DNA of 64,000 nt from an uncultured Aquimarina sp. (GTDB lineage: Bacteria; Bacteroidota; Bacteroidia; Flavobacteriales; Flavobacteriaceae): contig CANMKK010000004.1 in NCBI GenBank assembly GCA_947498455.1, positions 124,001 through 188,000 on the forward strand, given 5' to 3'. The translations under genes were made by a program, and so were the position numbers. This document shows positions 27,266 through 35,486 of the stretch, one piece after another; position 1 is the first letter of the stretch, and every line of letters starts with the position of its first letter. A model generated the notes under the pieces. It was not told the DNA's origin, made no database searches, and saw only the letters and a program-made list of their open reading frames with translations.

Positions 27266-27450
27266 AGTTTTTAAGGCAAAATATTTATATAATTGGACGC
27301 TAATTATTCTGATAACTTACAATTATTATTTATCTAATGATATGAGAATTTATTTTTGATAATCACATTTGTCAAAAAATCATAAATTTTCGCTAAAATA
27401 CTACTACTTTACGGGAGATAAATATCTTTATGATCTAAATACAAAATTTT

Positions 27451-28026
27451 ATGGAAAAAAGCAGATGTGGCTGGTGTATCGGAGATGAATTATATGAATC
27501 ATACCATGATAATGAATGGGGTGTTCCTCTACATGATGATCGGTTATTATTTGAATTCTTGATTTTAGAAACTTTTCAGGCAGGATTAAGTTGGATTACC
27601 ATTTTAAGGAAGCGAGAAAATTTCAGACTTGCTTTTGATAATTTTGATTATAAAATTGTAGCTCAATATAATGAGAAGAAGAAAGAAGAATTATTACAAA
27701 ACGCAGGAATCATACGTAATAAACTTAAAGTAAATTCGGCAATTACTAATGCTCAGAATTTTATGAAAATACAAGAAGAGTTTGGTAGTTTTGATGCTTA
27801 TATATGGAAGTTTGTAGATAACGAACCAATCGTGAATTCATGGAAGAATCATAAGGATTGTCCTGCTAATACACAAACATCTGATCTGATTAGTAAAGAT
27901 CTAAAAAAAAGAGGCTTTAAGTTTGTTGGATCTACCGTGATATATGCTTTTATGCAGGCAATAGGTATGGTCAATGATCATATAATTGACTGTTTTAGAC
28001 ACACAGAAGTTATGCAAAGAAGATAA
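27451..28026 (+). CDS. tag: DNA-3-methyladenine glycosylase I
   Basis: A 191-residue Tag enzyme, a base-excision repair glycosylase that removes 3-methyladenine from alkylated DNA. The start RCGWCIGDELYESYHDNEWG and the following LFEFLILETFQAGLSWITIL are nearly invariant in the family. The zinc-snap ligands are visible as an N-terminal Cys and His (RCGWC, YHDNEWG) and the C-terminal DHIIDCFRH. Length is standard. It is a single gene. Confidence 0.97.
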   Translation: MEKSRCGWCIGDELYESYHDNEWGVPLHDDRLLFEFLILETFQAGLSWITILRKRENFRLAFDNFDYKIVAQYNEKKKEELLQNAGIIRNKLKVNSAITNAQNFMKIQEEFGSFDAYIWKFVDNEPIVNSWKNHKDCPANTQTSDLISKDLKKRGFKFVGSTVIYAFMQAIGMVNDHIIDCFRHTEVMQRR

Positions 28027-28106
28027 TCTGGTTTATAACTTCAAAAATAGAAATGCATAACGCCTTTCTTATTGGTGCTAAATATTATAAAAACTTAGGA
28101 TACTAA

Positions 28107-28310
28107 TTAAATGTTATCTTTTTTCATCATATCCTTGGAAAAAAGATATGTCATTATAAAACCATAGATAAAGGATAATGGCATTTGCCAAGTAATATTA
28201 TCTGGATTAATTTCTATTTCGTAACTAAATTGATTTATATTCATTAACAAATAAAAAATAACACTTTGAGTTAATACGGCTGTCAGATATGTAAAGTAAA
28301 ATTGTTTCAT
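28107..28310 (-). CDS. small two-helix membrane protein, unknown
   Basis: A 67-residue protein with two hydrophobic segments (about 5-25 and 44-60) separated by a short polar loop and ending in a Lys-rich tail (SKDMMKKDNI). I recognise no family. It has a plausible ATG and no overlap with neighbours (tag ends 80 bases away, on the opposite strand). As short hydrophobic ORFs can be spurious, confidence is moderate. Confidence 0.55.
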   Translation of the reverse strand: MKQFYFTYLTAVLTQSVIFYLLMNINQFSYEIEINPDNITWQMPLSFIYGFIMTYLFSKDMMKKDNI

Positions 28311-28531
28311 TGATATCGTATTAAATTATAGAATATAAATATAGTAAATATTAAAGAAAAGTCCTTGTCATTTTAATGTGGTATTCTAAAAAAAACGTTT
28401 TCTTAATGCGTAATTTTAAAAACTACAGTTTTGGCTCAAATAAAAAAAGGTAAAATCGTATTTCTTGTTAATGTGCTAATAATTTATTTGTTTTGGGATA
28501 ATGAATACTACGATAAGAATTAAGAACATAT

Positions 28532-29185
28532 TTATAATTTAGTTCCAAAACAAAGATCTCCAGCATCTCCCAATCCAGGAATTATATATCCTTTTTTATT
28601 TAATTCTTTATCAATTGTAGCAATCCACAAATGTGTATTTTCCGGAAAGATATCCTGAATATAAGCAACACCTTCTGAAGAACCTATTACAGATATGATA
28701 TGAATTTGTTTCGGTGTTCCATGACTTTTAATAGCATCATATGTGTTTTCTAATGTTTTACCCGTCGCCAACATAGGATCTGCCAATACTAATGTCTTAT
28801 TCTGAATAGACGGGGAGGCTAAATAATTTACTATAATCTCAAAGTCATCATTTGTGCCCTTGTGATCTCTGTAGGCAGATATAAAGGCATTCTCTGCCTT
28901 GTCAAAATAGTTTAAAAGGCCATTATGTAATGGTAGTCCTGCGCGGAGAATAGCACATAATACTAATTCTTCTTTTGGTACTGAGATTTCTTTTTCACCT
29001 AGCGTAGTTTTAACAGTTTGTAGAGAGTATTCTAATGTTTTACTTAATTCATAACTCAGTACCTCTCCAATACGCTCAATATTTCTTCTAAAACGTAACC
29101 GATCTTTCTGGGTATTTTGATCTCTGATTTCGACGATAAATTGGTTTAAAACCGAGTTTTCTAATTCAAAATTGTGAACAATCAT
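28532..29185 (-). CDS. upp: uracil phosphoribosyltransferase
   Basis: A 217-residue phosphoribosyltransferase that makes UMP from uracil and PRPP in pyrimidine salvage. The PRPP-binding loop is LADPMLATGKTLENTYDAI, and the uracil-binding C-terminal segment is KGYIIPGLGDAGDLCFG; CAILRAGLPLHNGLL is also conserved. It follows aat on the same strand with a 25-base gap, so the two are probably cotranscribed. Confidence 0.96.
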   Translation of the reverse strand: MIVHNFELENSVLNQFIVEIRDQNTQKDRLRFRRNIERIGEVLSYELSKTLEYSLQTVKTTLGEKEISVPKEELVLCAILRAGLPLHNGLLNYFDKAENAFISAYRDHKGTNDDFEIIVNYLASPSIQNKTLVLADPMLATGKTLENTYDAIKSHGTPKQIHIISVIGSSEGVAYIQDIFPENTHLWIATIDKELNKKGYIIPGLGDAGDLCFGTKL

Positions 29186-29210
29186 ATGGAATTGAATTTG
29201 TGTTATAAAT

Positions 29211-29849
29211 CTACTTTAAAAATTCCATAAACTCAGCTCTAGAAATTTCTTTAGCCCCCAAACTGGCCAAATGATCTGTGTATACCTGACAATCTATTAA
29301 TTTGACTCCTTTTTCTTTTAATATCTCTATAAATGTGATAAATCCGTATTTAGAAGCATTACTAACTTTAGTAAACATACTTTCTCCACAAAACATTTTT
29401 TTAGCTTCTAGCCAAATTCCATATAGTCCTCCTACTAATATCGAGTCTTTCCACACTTCCACGGATATAGCATATCCTGTTTGGTGTAATTGCAGATAAG
29501 CTTCCTGCATTTCTGGAACGATCCAAGTGTCATCCTGATCAGAACGAGGAACAGAAGCACAGTTTTTGATTACGCTTTCGAAATCTTTATTTATGGTAAC
29601 TTCGAAATGATTTTTTCGAAGTAATTGTCGCATACTTTTACTTACCTTAATATCTTCAGGAAAAAGTACCATTCTCGGATCTGGGCTAAACCATAGAATG
29701 GGCTGGTCTTTTCCGTACCAGGGAAAAATACCGCTATAATAGGCGTGTACTAATCTGGGAATAGACAGGTCACCTCCTATGGCTAATAATCCATCGTGAT
29801 CAGCCCTTGATACTGGAGGAAAATTTATGGTTTCATTAAGGATATACAA
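29211..29849 (-). CDS. aat: leucyl/phenylalanyl-tRNA-protein transferase
   Basis: A 212-residue Aat enzyme of the N-end rule pathway, which adds Leu or Phe from aminoacyl-tRNA to proteins with N-terminal Arg or Lys. Conserved segments are DGLLAIGGDLS, YYSGIFPWY, WFSPDPRMVL, CGESMFTKVSNASKYGF and DCQVYTDHLASLGA. The start is a TTG at 29849: the family's conserved N-terminus begins there, an in-frame stop lies shortly upstream and the next Met is residue 60, so a non-ATG start is well supported. upp follows directly. Confidence 0.95.
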   Translation of the reverse strand: MYILNETINFPPVSRADHDGLLAIGGDLSIPRLVHAYYSGIFPWYGKDQPILWFSPDPRMVLFPEDIKVSKSMRQLLRKNHFEVTINKDFESVIKNCASVPRSDQDDTWIVPEMQEAYLQLHQTGYAISVEVWKDSILVGGLYGIWLEAKKMFCGESMFTKVSNASKYGFITFIEILKEKGVKLIDCQVYTDHLASLGAKEISRAEFMEFLK

Positions 29850-30006
29850 GTTTGAAAAATATGAGTGTTTCTACAACGTTAAATATCAATTAGTTGTTTG
29901 AATTGACCAAAAAAATTATAATCTTTGTTAGAACCTTTTAAGATAAATTTTGTTCATCATTGCTTTTTTTGAGTTTTATTAAAAGGTTAACCTAAAACCA
30001 CAATAT

Positions 30007-30038
30007 GAAAAGTCCAACACATTACGTGTTGGACTTTT
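30007..30038 (-). terminator. terminator after the flavin reductase-DUF3127 pair
   Basis: AAAAGTCCAACAC and GTGTTGGACTTTTT form a 13-bp stem with a 5-base loop (ATTAC), about 26 bases past the DUF3127 stop on the minus strand. The T-run is better on the plus strand, so it could work in both directions. Confidence 0.7.
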
Positions 30039-30063
30039 TGCTTACTATATTATAAATTTTATT

Positions 30064-30441
30064 CTAAAAAGGTAAATCGTCGTGATCTTCTTCTTTTAGA
30101 TCTGTTGCTGGTTCGAAGGAGTCTACAGGAGGCATTGGAGCCCCTCCAGAAGGTGCAGCAGCTGGTTGTAGATTTTCGATTCTCCATCCTTGAATAGAAT
30201 TAAAATACTTCGTTTCTCCCTGAGGGTTTACCCACTCACGACCACGTAGATTAATACTTATCTTTACATCCTGACCAACCTGAAAATTATTTAGTAAATC
30301 ACATTTGTCCTGAACAAACTCTACCATTATATGTTGAGGGTATTGTTCTTCAGTAGTAACAACTACCTCGCGTTTTCTAAAACCATTGTTTCCAAAAGTT
30401 TGAGTCTCTCCGACCATTTTTACTTTACCTTGTACTTCCAT
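30064..30441 (-). CDS. DUF3127 protein (OB-fold-like, SSB-like acidic tail)
   Basis: With the ATG at 30441 (MEVQGKVKMVGETQTFG) the protein has 125 residues and starts 8 bases after the flavin reductase stop; a longer frame overlaps that gene and is not preferred. The DUF3127 domain covers about residues 1-85 (KREVVVTTEEQYPQHIMVEF, QDVKISINLRGREW, FNSIQGWRI). The rest is a flexible Pro-rich linker and an acidic end DHDDLPF, very like the C-terminal tip of single-stranded DNA-binding proteins. Nucleic acid binding is a reasonable inference, not shown. Confidence 0.85.
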   Translation of the reverse strand: MEVQGKVKMVGETQTFGNNGFRKREVVVTTEEQYPQHIMVEFVQDKCDLLNNFQVGQDVKISINLRGREWVNPQGETKYFNSIQGWRIENLQPAAAPSGGAPMPPVDSFEPATDLKEEDHDDLPF

Positions 30442-30449
30442 CTTTTTTA

Positions 30450-31325
30450 TTATTGTATTGCTGATAAAATATTCCATGCAGTACTTACATCATCATTATC
30501 CAAATACTGCTGTACAAATTTATGAATTTCTATAATGTTAGCATCCCGAATCTTATCGTTTATATCACTATTGTTATTAACAAAGGCTAGAGCCTCCATA
30601 TTTGTTGGTATTTTTTCTACATTTCCCAGCTTTCCTAAATCATTTCCTGTAAGTATCTTACTATTACGAATCATTTCGGGTAATGCATCTACCCCTATGC
30701 CCATTGTTGTTATTGGTTTAGGAACTTCGAACATTCCCATATTAGCTCTACTATACCAATTCCCACCCATCCGGGCTACCTGATCTATTTTTAATTGATC
30801 AATTTTACCATTGTCATCTAGTACATCCTCTTTTACATGTATTAATATTACCTCACAAATAATTAAATTACCGGCGCCACCTTCTGTTCCTAGTGGTAGT
30901 ATCTGATTTACTTTGCATTCGAACTGTACTGGTGATTCTTTTACTCTAAATGGTTTTACCTTTTCTGAAGGTTCCATAGTTAAACCTGATTTTTCGAATT
31001 CATTAACTCCTTCGGGGTATTCTGTACTGGATAATGACATTTGTTGTACAATAGCATAATTGACAATATTGATCACAACTTCTTTAGTAGCAATCGCATT
31101 ATCTAATGTATGCTTTGTAGTATTATCCCTAACTCTTCTGGCGGGAGAAAAAACGAGAATGGGAGGGTTGGCACTAAAAACATTAAAAAAACTAAAAGGA
31201 GAAAGATTAGGACTTCCATTTTTGTTTAATGTACTGGCAAAAGCAATTGGTCTGGGACCAATGGCACCAAGCATCATTCCATGAAGTTTTCCTATAGGAA
31301 CTTTAGTTGGGTCTATACGGATCAT
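30450..31325 (-). CDS. flavin reductase-like (FMN-binding split-barrel) protein
   Basis: A 291-residue protein of the flavin reductase/FMN-binding split-barrel type. Typical segments: MLGAIGPRPIAFASTLNKNG followed by NLSPFSFFNVFSANPPILVF (about residues 20-58), then KEVVINIVNY and a later SPVQFECKVNQILPLG. Such proteins bind FMN and use NAD(P)H or serve as oxidoreductases of unknown substrate; the family's C-terminal 90 residues here are less conserved. It is cotranscribed with the DUF3127 gene. Confidence 0.88.
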   Translation of the reverse strand: MIRIDPTKVPIGKLHGMMLGAIGPRPIAFASTLNKNGSPNLSPFSFFNVFSANPPILVFSPARRVRDNTTKHTLDNAIATKEVVINIVNYAIVQQMSLSSTEYPEGVNEFEKSGLTMEPSEKVKPFRVKESPVQFECKVNQILPLGTEGGAGNLIICEVILIHVKEDVLDDNGKIDQLKIDQVARMGGNWYSRANMGMFEVPKPITTMGIGVDALPEMIRNSKILTGNDLGKLGNVEKIPTNMEALAFVNNNSDINDKIRDANIIEIHKFVQQYLDNDDVSTAWNILSAIQ

Positions 31326-31613
31326 AAAAAAAGGATATTAAAACAAATATAATTAAAAGTTTCTCCTATTTGTTATGCTATTATTTAGATTATACAAAAC
31401 AAGTTTGTTTACGTCAGGGCTAAGCTTACTTTTTTGTTCTTAATGTTGTTATGTATTGAAATCAATTATAGTTTTTTGTACGGTTATTGCATAAAAATTG
31501 AGGCCTTCAATTGTTTTAACTTAGTATTGAAAACAAGAGTAAGTTCAATTTATATAAAACAATAAAATAGATTTAAAACGGTTATATTTAGGGTTCGTTA
31601 ACACAACTTTTGT

Positions 31614-32795
31614 ATGAATTTTTCTGATGAGCGTAATCTTCCTAGTTATTTCATAATATTTGCTGTACTAATTATTACCGGTTTAGTTTTATGGAATACT
31701 TCTTTGTTTTTTCAACGGTTAAAAGGTGATGAAACTGCTAAAGTCCAGGTATGGGCGCAATCAATTAAATCTCTAAGCAGCTCTAGTTTAGATGATTATT
31801 ATAATCTTTCCATACTTATTGGAGAGTCTAATAATACAATACCAATCATAATTACTGATGAAAACGGAGAACTTTTAAGAAATGATAAAAATGAAATCAT
31901 AAGAAGAAGTAAGATAAAAAATTTGCCAGAAGATATTAGTGAAAAAGACTTACTGGCTGCTCTTGAAAAAATGAAAACTGAAAATGAACCAATCGAAATG
32001 GACTTACAAGGATCTTCTCAATATATTTATTATGGGAATTCGGCGATTCTTAGCAAGTTGAAGTATTATCCGATGGCTATTGCTTTCATTCTTTTTCTTC
32101 TCATTGGGGTTATTTATTTCTTTTTTACCACTTCTAATGCAGGGGAACAGAATAAGTTATGGGCAGGAATGGCTAAAGAAACGGCACATCAGATCGGAAC
32201 TCCATTATCTTCATTAGTGGGTTGGAATGAAATTTTAAAATCAGAGAACGTCAATCCAGAATATATACGAGAAATCGAGAAAGATATTGCCAGATTGAAA
32301 ATGATCACTGAGCGGTTTTCGAAAATAGGTTCTATTCCAAAATTAGAAGAAATGGATATCGTAGCAGAAACCAAAGAGACCTATACATATCTTCAATCCA
32401 GAAGTTCTAAATTAATCAATTTTTCTTTGAATCTTCCGGAGGAACCAATACTTGTACATTTAAACCCTCAATTATATAGTTGGACAATAGAAAATTTAGT
32501 AAAAAATGCAATCGATGCTATGCGTGGTAAAGGTGATTTATTTGTTGATCTAACGGATGATAGCAAACGTGTTTTTATAAGAATTACGGATACTGGAAAA
32601 GGGCTGTCGAAAAGTAAGTTTACTAAAATTTTTAAACCTGGATATACTTCTAAAACAAGAGGATGGGGGTTAGGTCTTTCTTTGGCCAAAAGAATTGTAG
32701 AAGATTATCATTTGGGAAAAATAAAAGTACTTACATCAGAAATAGGTAAAGGAACTACATTTCAGGTTACATTGCGCAAATCAGATGTTTTTTAA
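31614..32795 (+). CDS. sensor histidine kinase
   Basis: A 393-residue membrane kinase. Two membrane helices (about 11-29 and 152-172) flank a periplasmic sensor region of about 120 residues. The phosphoacceptor His192 lies in AKETAHQIGTPLSSLVGW, a variant HisKA of a type frequent in Bacteroidetes. The HATPase domain follows (NLVKNAIDAM N-box, DTGKGL G1, GWGLGLSLAKRIVED G2). No response regulator gene is adjacent, so it is an orphan kinase here. Its stop codon lies at the edge of a palindromic repeat (32791-32890). Confidence 0.93.
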   Translation: MNFSDERNLPSYFIIFAVLIITGLVLWNTSLFFQRLKGDETAKVQVWAQSIKSLSSSSLDDYYNLSILIGESNNTIPIIITDENGELLRNDKNEIIRRSKIKNLPEDISEKDLLAALEKMKTENEPIEMDLQGSSQYIYYGNSAILSKLKYYPMAIAFILFLLIGVIYFFFTTSNAGEQNKLWAGMAKETAHQIGTPLSSLVGWNEILKSENVNPEYIREIEKDIARLKMITERFSKIGSIPKLEEMDIVAETKETYTYLQSRSSKLINFSLNLPEEPILVHLNPQLYSWTIENLVKNAIDAMRGKGDLFVDLTDDSKRVFIRITDTGKGLSKSKFTKIFKPGYTSKTRGWGLGLSLAKRIVEDYHLGKIKVLTSEIGKGTTFQVTLRKSDVF

Positions 32796-32895
32796 TCCAC
32801 ATTGTGGAGTTTAATTCTCCGAGACTTGCCTCGAAATTCTAAAAATTTGTATCTACTGAATGCTTTGTGAGCTCACCCCGAAGTAGTTGACTAGA
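32791..32895. repeat. palindromic intergenic repeat, copy A
   Basis: Contains TTTAATCCACATTGTGG, TTAATTCTCCGAGACTTGCC, TCGAAATTCTAAAAATTTGT and, further on, GAAGTAGTTGACTAGAAT. It matches copy B at 60411-60510 over about 100 bases with a few substitutions and indels; both contain GC-rich palindromic cores (CGAG-CTTGC-CTCG type). It starts within 5 bases of the histidine kinase stop codon. Confidence 0.75.
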
Positions 32896-32995
32896 ATAAA
32901 AATTCTTTTCTTTTGCATAAAAATAGAGTTCAAAAAAAATGTATTCATAACATAATTATCGTGCGTACGTTATTTATGTTCTAAAACATATCAAA

Positions 32996-33355
32996 GTGAA
33001 AACGGAGTATATAACCTTAAAAGAAACTATTCTTAATAATAATTGTCCAGAGTGCTACGCTACAGAAAGTCTTTTACTATCATTTAAACAAGAAAAAATA
33101 TTTTCTAAATTCATGGTAAAAACGAAAGCAGCAATTATAGAAAAAATGAATTGTAAAAAATGCGAAAGTGAAATTTTTCCAGGAAGGTGGACTGATGATA
33201 TTGAAAGGGTCTATAATTATCATAAAAAAACAATACATCCTGAATCCTCGACAATTCGTTTTACTAGTTCGTTCTACATATTATTACTCTCAATTGTATT
33301 GGTAGTGATTAGTGTAGTGTATATTTATATAGAGTATCCTGATTTTTTTCAATAA
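32996..33355 (+). CDS. zinc-ribbon membrane protein, unknown
   Basis: A 119-residue protein with a GTG start. Two Cys pairs, CPEC (17-20) and CKKC (53-56), are spaced as in a zinc ribbon, and a single C-terminal membrane helix (about 91-112) suggests the ribbon faces the cytoplasm. I do not recognise a named family. No neighbour shares its strand closely. The start is uncertain because no ATG precedes the first Cys pair in frame nearby. Confidence 0.65.
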   Translation: MKTEYITLKETILNNNCPECYATESLLLSFKQEKIFSKFMVKTKAAIIEKMNCKKCESEIFPGRWTDDIERVYNYHKKTIHPESSTIRFTSSFYILLLSIVLVVISVVYIYIEYPDFFQ

Positions 33356-33478
33356 TATATATGAATTATAGCATCCAAAACTTTTGAATCAATACGAGAT
33401 CGCTACGCTACAAGACGTAAGAATCAAGACTATATAAATATCAGTATATTATGTTTTCAATTTGTAAAATTTATTGGA

Positions 33479-33892
33479 TTATATATATTGACTCATTAGA
33501 TCCCTTAATTCATCAGAGATATTAAAGGTTTTGTTTATGTTGAAATCAAAACAAACTGCTACATCATGGCCTTGAGCACATAATATACCTTCATCATTAT
33601 ATAGTTCATGGAATAAGCCAAAACTAGAATTTTTTATAAACTCAACTTTTGTTTTGATCAGTACATTTCCGGGGAAAAATAAAGGATGTTTAAAATCGCA
33701 TTTAGTGGATACTAGCATAGGGCCTTTTTTTGTTTCGTCATAGAGTTTTGCTAACCCCGTTACTGCCCAAAACTGTACACGTGCACTCTGCATGTATTTC
33801 ATGAAATTTACATTATTAACGTGCTGGTAGGTATCCATTTCACTCCAATCAATTCTCAGTTGTAGTGATAGTTTAAATGCTGAATCTGTCAT
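33479..33892 (-). CDS. acyl-CoA thioesterase, hot-dog fold
   Basis: A 137-residue single hot-dog-domain thioesterase of the 4-hydroxybenzoyl-CoA thioesterase type. The active-site region is DWSEMDTYQHVNNVNFMKYM (residues about 14-33), with the catalytic Asp and HVNN motif, followed by the long helix. It hydrolyses acyl-CoA or related thioesters; the acyl specificity is unknown. Its start is 6 bases after the HIT gene stop, so HIT and thioesterase form an operon. Confidence 0.92.
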   Translation of the reverse strand: MTDSAFKLSLQLRIDWSEMDTYQHVNNVNFMKYMQSARVQFWAVTGLAKLYDETKKGPMLVSTKCDFKHPLFFPGNVLIKTKVEFIKNSSFGLFHELYNDEGILCAQGHDVAVCFDFNINKTFNISDELRDLMSQYI

Positions 33893-33898
33893 AATTTT

Positions 33899-34288
33899 TT
33901 ACATATTCGATTGAATTGTGGATGCTAAAGTTTCAAATTCACTTGCTGTCATTGTTACTTTATGCTGAAATGTCATTTCTTTCATGTCATTTAGCGGTAT
34001 AAGATGCACATGAACATGTGGTACTTCAAGACCTACTACAGAAATTCCAATACGTTTACAGGATACTGATTTTTCTAGAGCTTTAGCTACTTTACGAGAA
34101 AAACGCATTAATTCTATGTATGAATCTTCATCGAGATCGAATATTTTATTTTCTTCTTTTTTAGGAATACAAAGTGTATGACCTTTTGCATTCGGGTTTA
34201 TATCCAGAAAAGCATAAAAGTTATCATTCTCGGCAATTTTATAAGAAGGGATTTCACCGTTAATGATTTTTGTAAAAAGGGTAGACAT
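33899..34288 (-). CDS. HIT family hydrolase
   Basis: A 129-residue histidine triad protein. The HIT motif is HVHVHLIPL (about residues 98-106) and the N-terminus STLFTKIINGEIPSYKIAEN and the GHTLCIPKKEE segment are typical of the Hinta/PKCI-type branch. These enzymes hydrolyse nucleoside phosphoramidates or adenylylated substrates. It lies between greA upstream (minus strand, with a terminator between) and the thioesterase downstream. Confidence 0.94.
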   Translation of the reverse strand: MSTLFTKIINGEIPSYKIAENDNFYAFLDINPNAKGHTLCIPKKEENKIFDLDEDSYIELMRFSRKVAKALEKSVSCKRIGISVVGLEVPHVHVHLIPLNDMKEMTFQHKVTMTASEFETLASTIQSNM

Positions 34289-34352
34289 CTTTATTTTTTT
34301 TGCAGGTTTATACGTACGAAATATAGGATATTTCTTTGTAAGTCGAAACCAT

Positions 34353-34387
34353 AAAAAAACCTTTCTTTAAAAAATTAAGAAAGGTTT
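34353..34387 (-). terminator. intrinsic terminator after greA
   Basis: On the minus strand AAAACCTTTCTT and AAGAAAGGTTTTTTT form a stem of about 12 bp with a T-run, 24 bases beyond the greA stop. Confidence 0.85.
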
Positions 34388-34410
34388 TGGTAATACATAT
34401 TTTACAACTA

Positions 34411-34887
34411 TTATTCTCTTGTTATTTCTATAACATCGAATTTCATGATACCATTAGGAACTTGTATCTCTGCTACATCACCTACACTTTTCCCCAGAAG
34501 ACCTTTTCCGATAGGAGAATCTACCGATATTTTCCCCGTTTTAAGATCAGCTTCACTTTGTGCTACTAACTTATAGGTCATTTGAGCACCATTGGTTTGG
34601 TTTTTTATTTTTACAGTAGAGTGTATTAAGGCTTTAGATGTATCCAATTGTGATTCATCGATCAGGCGAGCACCTGATAGTGTTTCTTCTAGTTTAGAAA
34701 TCCGCATTTCCAGCAATCCTTGCGCTTCTTTTGCCGCATCATATTCTGCGTTTTCACTTAAATCTCCTTTGTCGCGGGCTTCTGCAATTGCCTGTGATGC
34801 TTTTGGTCTTTCTATATCCTTGAGATTATTTAGCTCATCTCTTAGTTTTTTTAATCCCTCTGCTGAGTAATAAGATACTTTGCTCAT
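34411..34887 (-). CDS. greA: transcription elongation factor GreA
   Basis: A 158-residue GreA that enters the RNA polymerase secondary channel and stimulates transcript cleavage in backtracked complexes. The N-terminal coiled coil (about 1-75) contains the acidic tip in KGDLSENAEYDAAKEAQ, the residues needed for cleavage, and the C-terminal FKBP-like domain has SPIGKGLLGKSVGDVAEI. Length is normal. A -7 box lies at 34946-34953 and a terminator-like hairpin in the leader at 34911-34936, suggesting attenuation or autoregulation. Confidence 0.97.
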   Translation of the reverse strand: MSKVSYYSAEGLKKLRDELNNLKDIERPKASQAIAEARDKGDLSENAEYDAAKEAQGLLEMRISKLEETLSGARLIDESQLDTSKALIHSTVKIKNQTNGAQMTYKLVAQSEADLKTGKISVDSPIGKGLLGKSVGDVAEIQVPNGIMKFDVIEITRE

Positions 34888-34910
34888 AACTTCATCGTTT
34901 ATATAAATAC

Positions 34911-34953
34911 AAAAAATCCCACGGTAATGGGACTTTATTTATAAACAAAGATA
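34911..34953 (-). promoter_or_regulatory. greA promoter -7 box and leader hairpin with U-run
   Basis: On the minus strand TATCTTTG (34953-34946) fits TAnnTTTG. Within the first bases of the transcript, AAAGTCCCA and TGGGATTTT can form a stem of about 9 bp (including one G-U pair) around a 6-base loop, followed by six U residues (34916-34911), about 24 bases before the start codon. It has the form of an intrinsic terminator between promoter and gene. Confidence 0.55.
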
Positions 34954-35051
34954 ATAAAAAAATAGGCAGAATTACATTTTTGCTTACTTTGGTCTTTTAA
35001 AAAATGACAGTTATAATAATGTCGATATTATTATATATAAGAAATAAGAAC

Positions 35052-35486
35052 ATGAATAAAATCGTATTAATAATTGTAGTATTATTAACGACTATCTCTT
35101 GTGATAGTGATGATAGTCGTACTAGTAATCCTAATTTAATTCCTCCAAGTTTTAATATAGAAGTAAATCTCGATCTTCCTCAATTTAATAGTTTGAAATT
35201 CCCAGGAAACTCTGAAATAATAACTACTCAGGGAGTTGGTGTTAAAGGTATAGTTATTTATAATGTTGATAATACTCAGTATACTGCTTTTGAACTGAGT
35301 GACCCTAATATTGCGGTTAGTAGTTGTTCTGCTCTGGAAATAAATGGTCTTAATGCAGAGTCTAATTGTGGAAATGATAATGTATATAACATAGTTACTG
35401 GGCAGCAAACTGAAGGAGAAGGTGGTTACCCTCTATTGCGGTATAGAATTAATAGACAAGGAAATATTTTGTTTGTTTCGAATTAG
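35052..35486 (+). CDS. lipoprotein with degenerate Rieske-like fold
   Basis: With the ATG at 35052 the protein has 144 residues and a lipoprotein signal (lipobox TISC, Cys17). An upstream in-frame ATG at 35004 adds 16 residues but spoils the signal. The C-terminal half resembles Rieske-type ferredoxin domains in layout: GVKGIVIYNV, then YTAFELSDPNI, SSCSALEIN, SNCGND-VYNIVTG and PLLRYRINRQGNILFV. The usual CxH and CxxH iron ligands are not present, so a 2Fe-2S cluster is unlikely. The gene converges with thiF, overlapping it by 4 bases at the 3' ends. Confidence 0.7.
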   Translation: MNKIVLIIVVLLTTISCDSDDSRTSNPNLIPPSFNIEVNLDLPQFNSLKFPGNSEIITTQGVGVKGIVIYNVDNTQYTAFELSDPNIAVSSCSALEINGLNAESNCGNDNVYNIVTGQQTEGEGGYPLLRYRINRQGNILFVSN

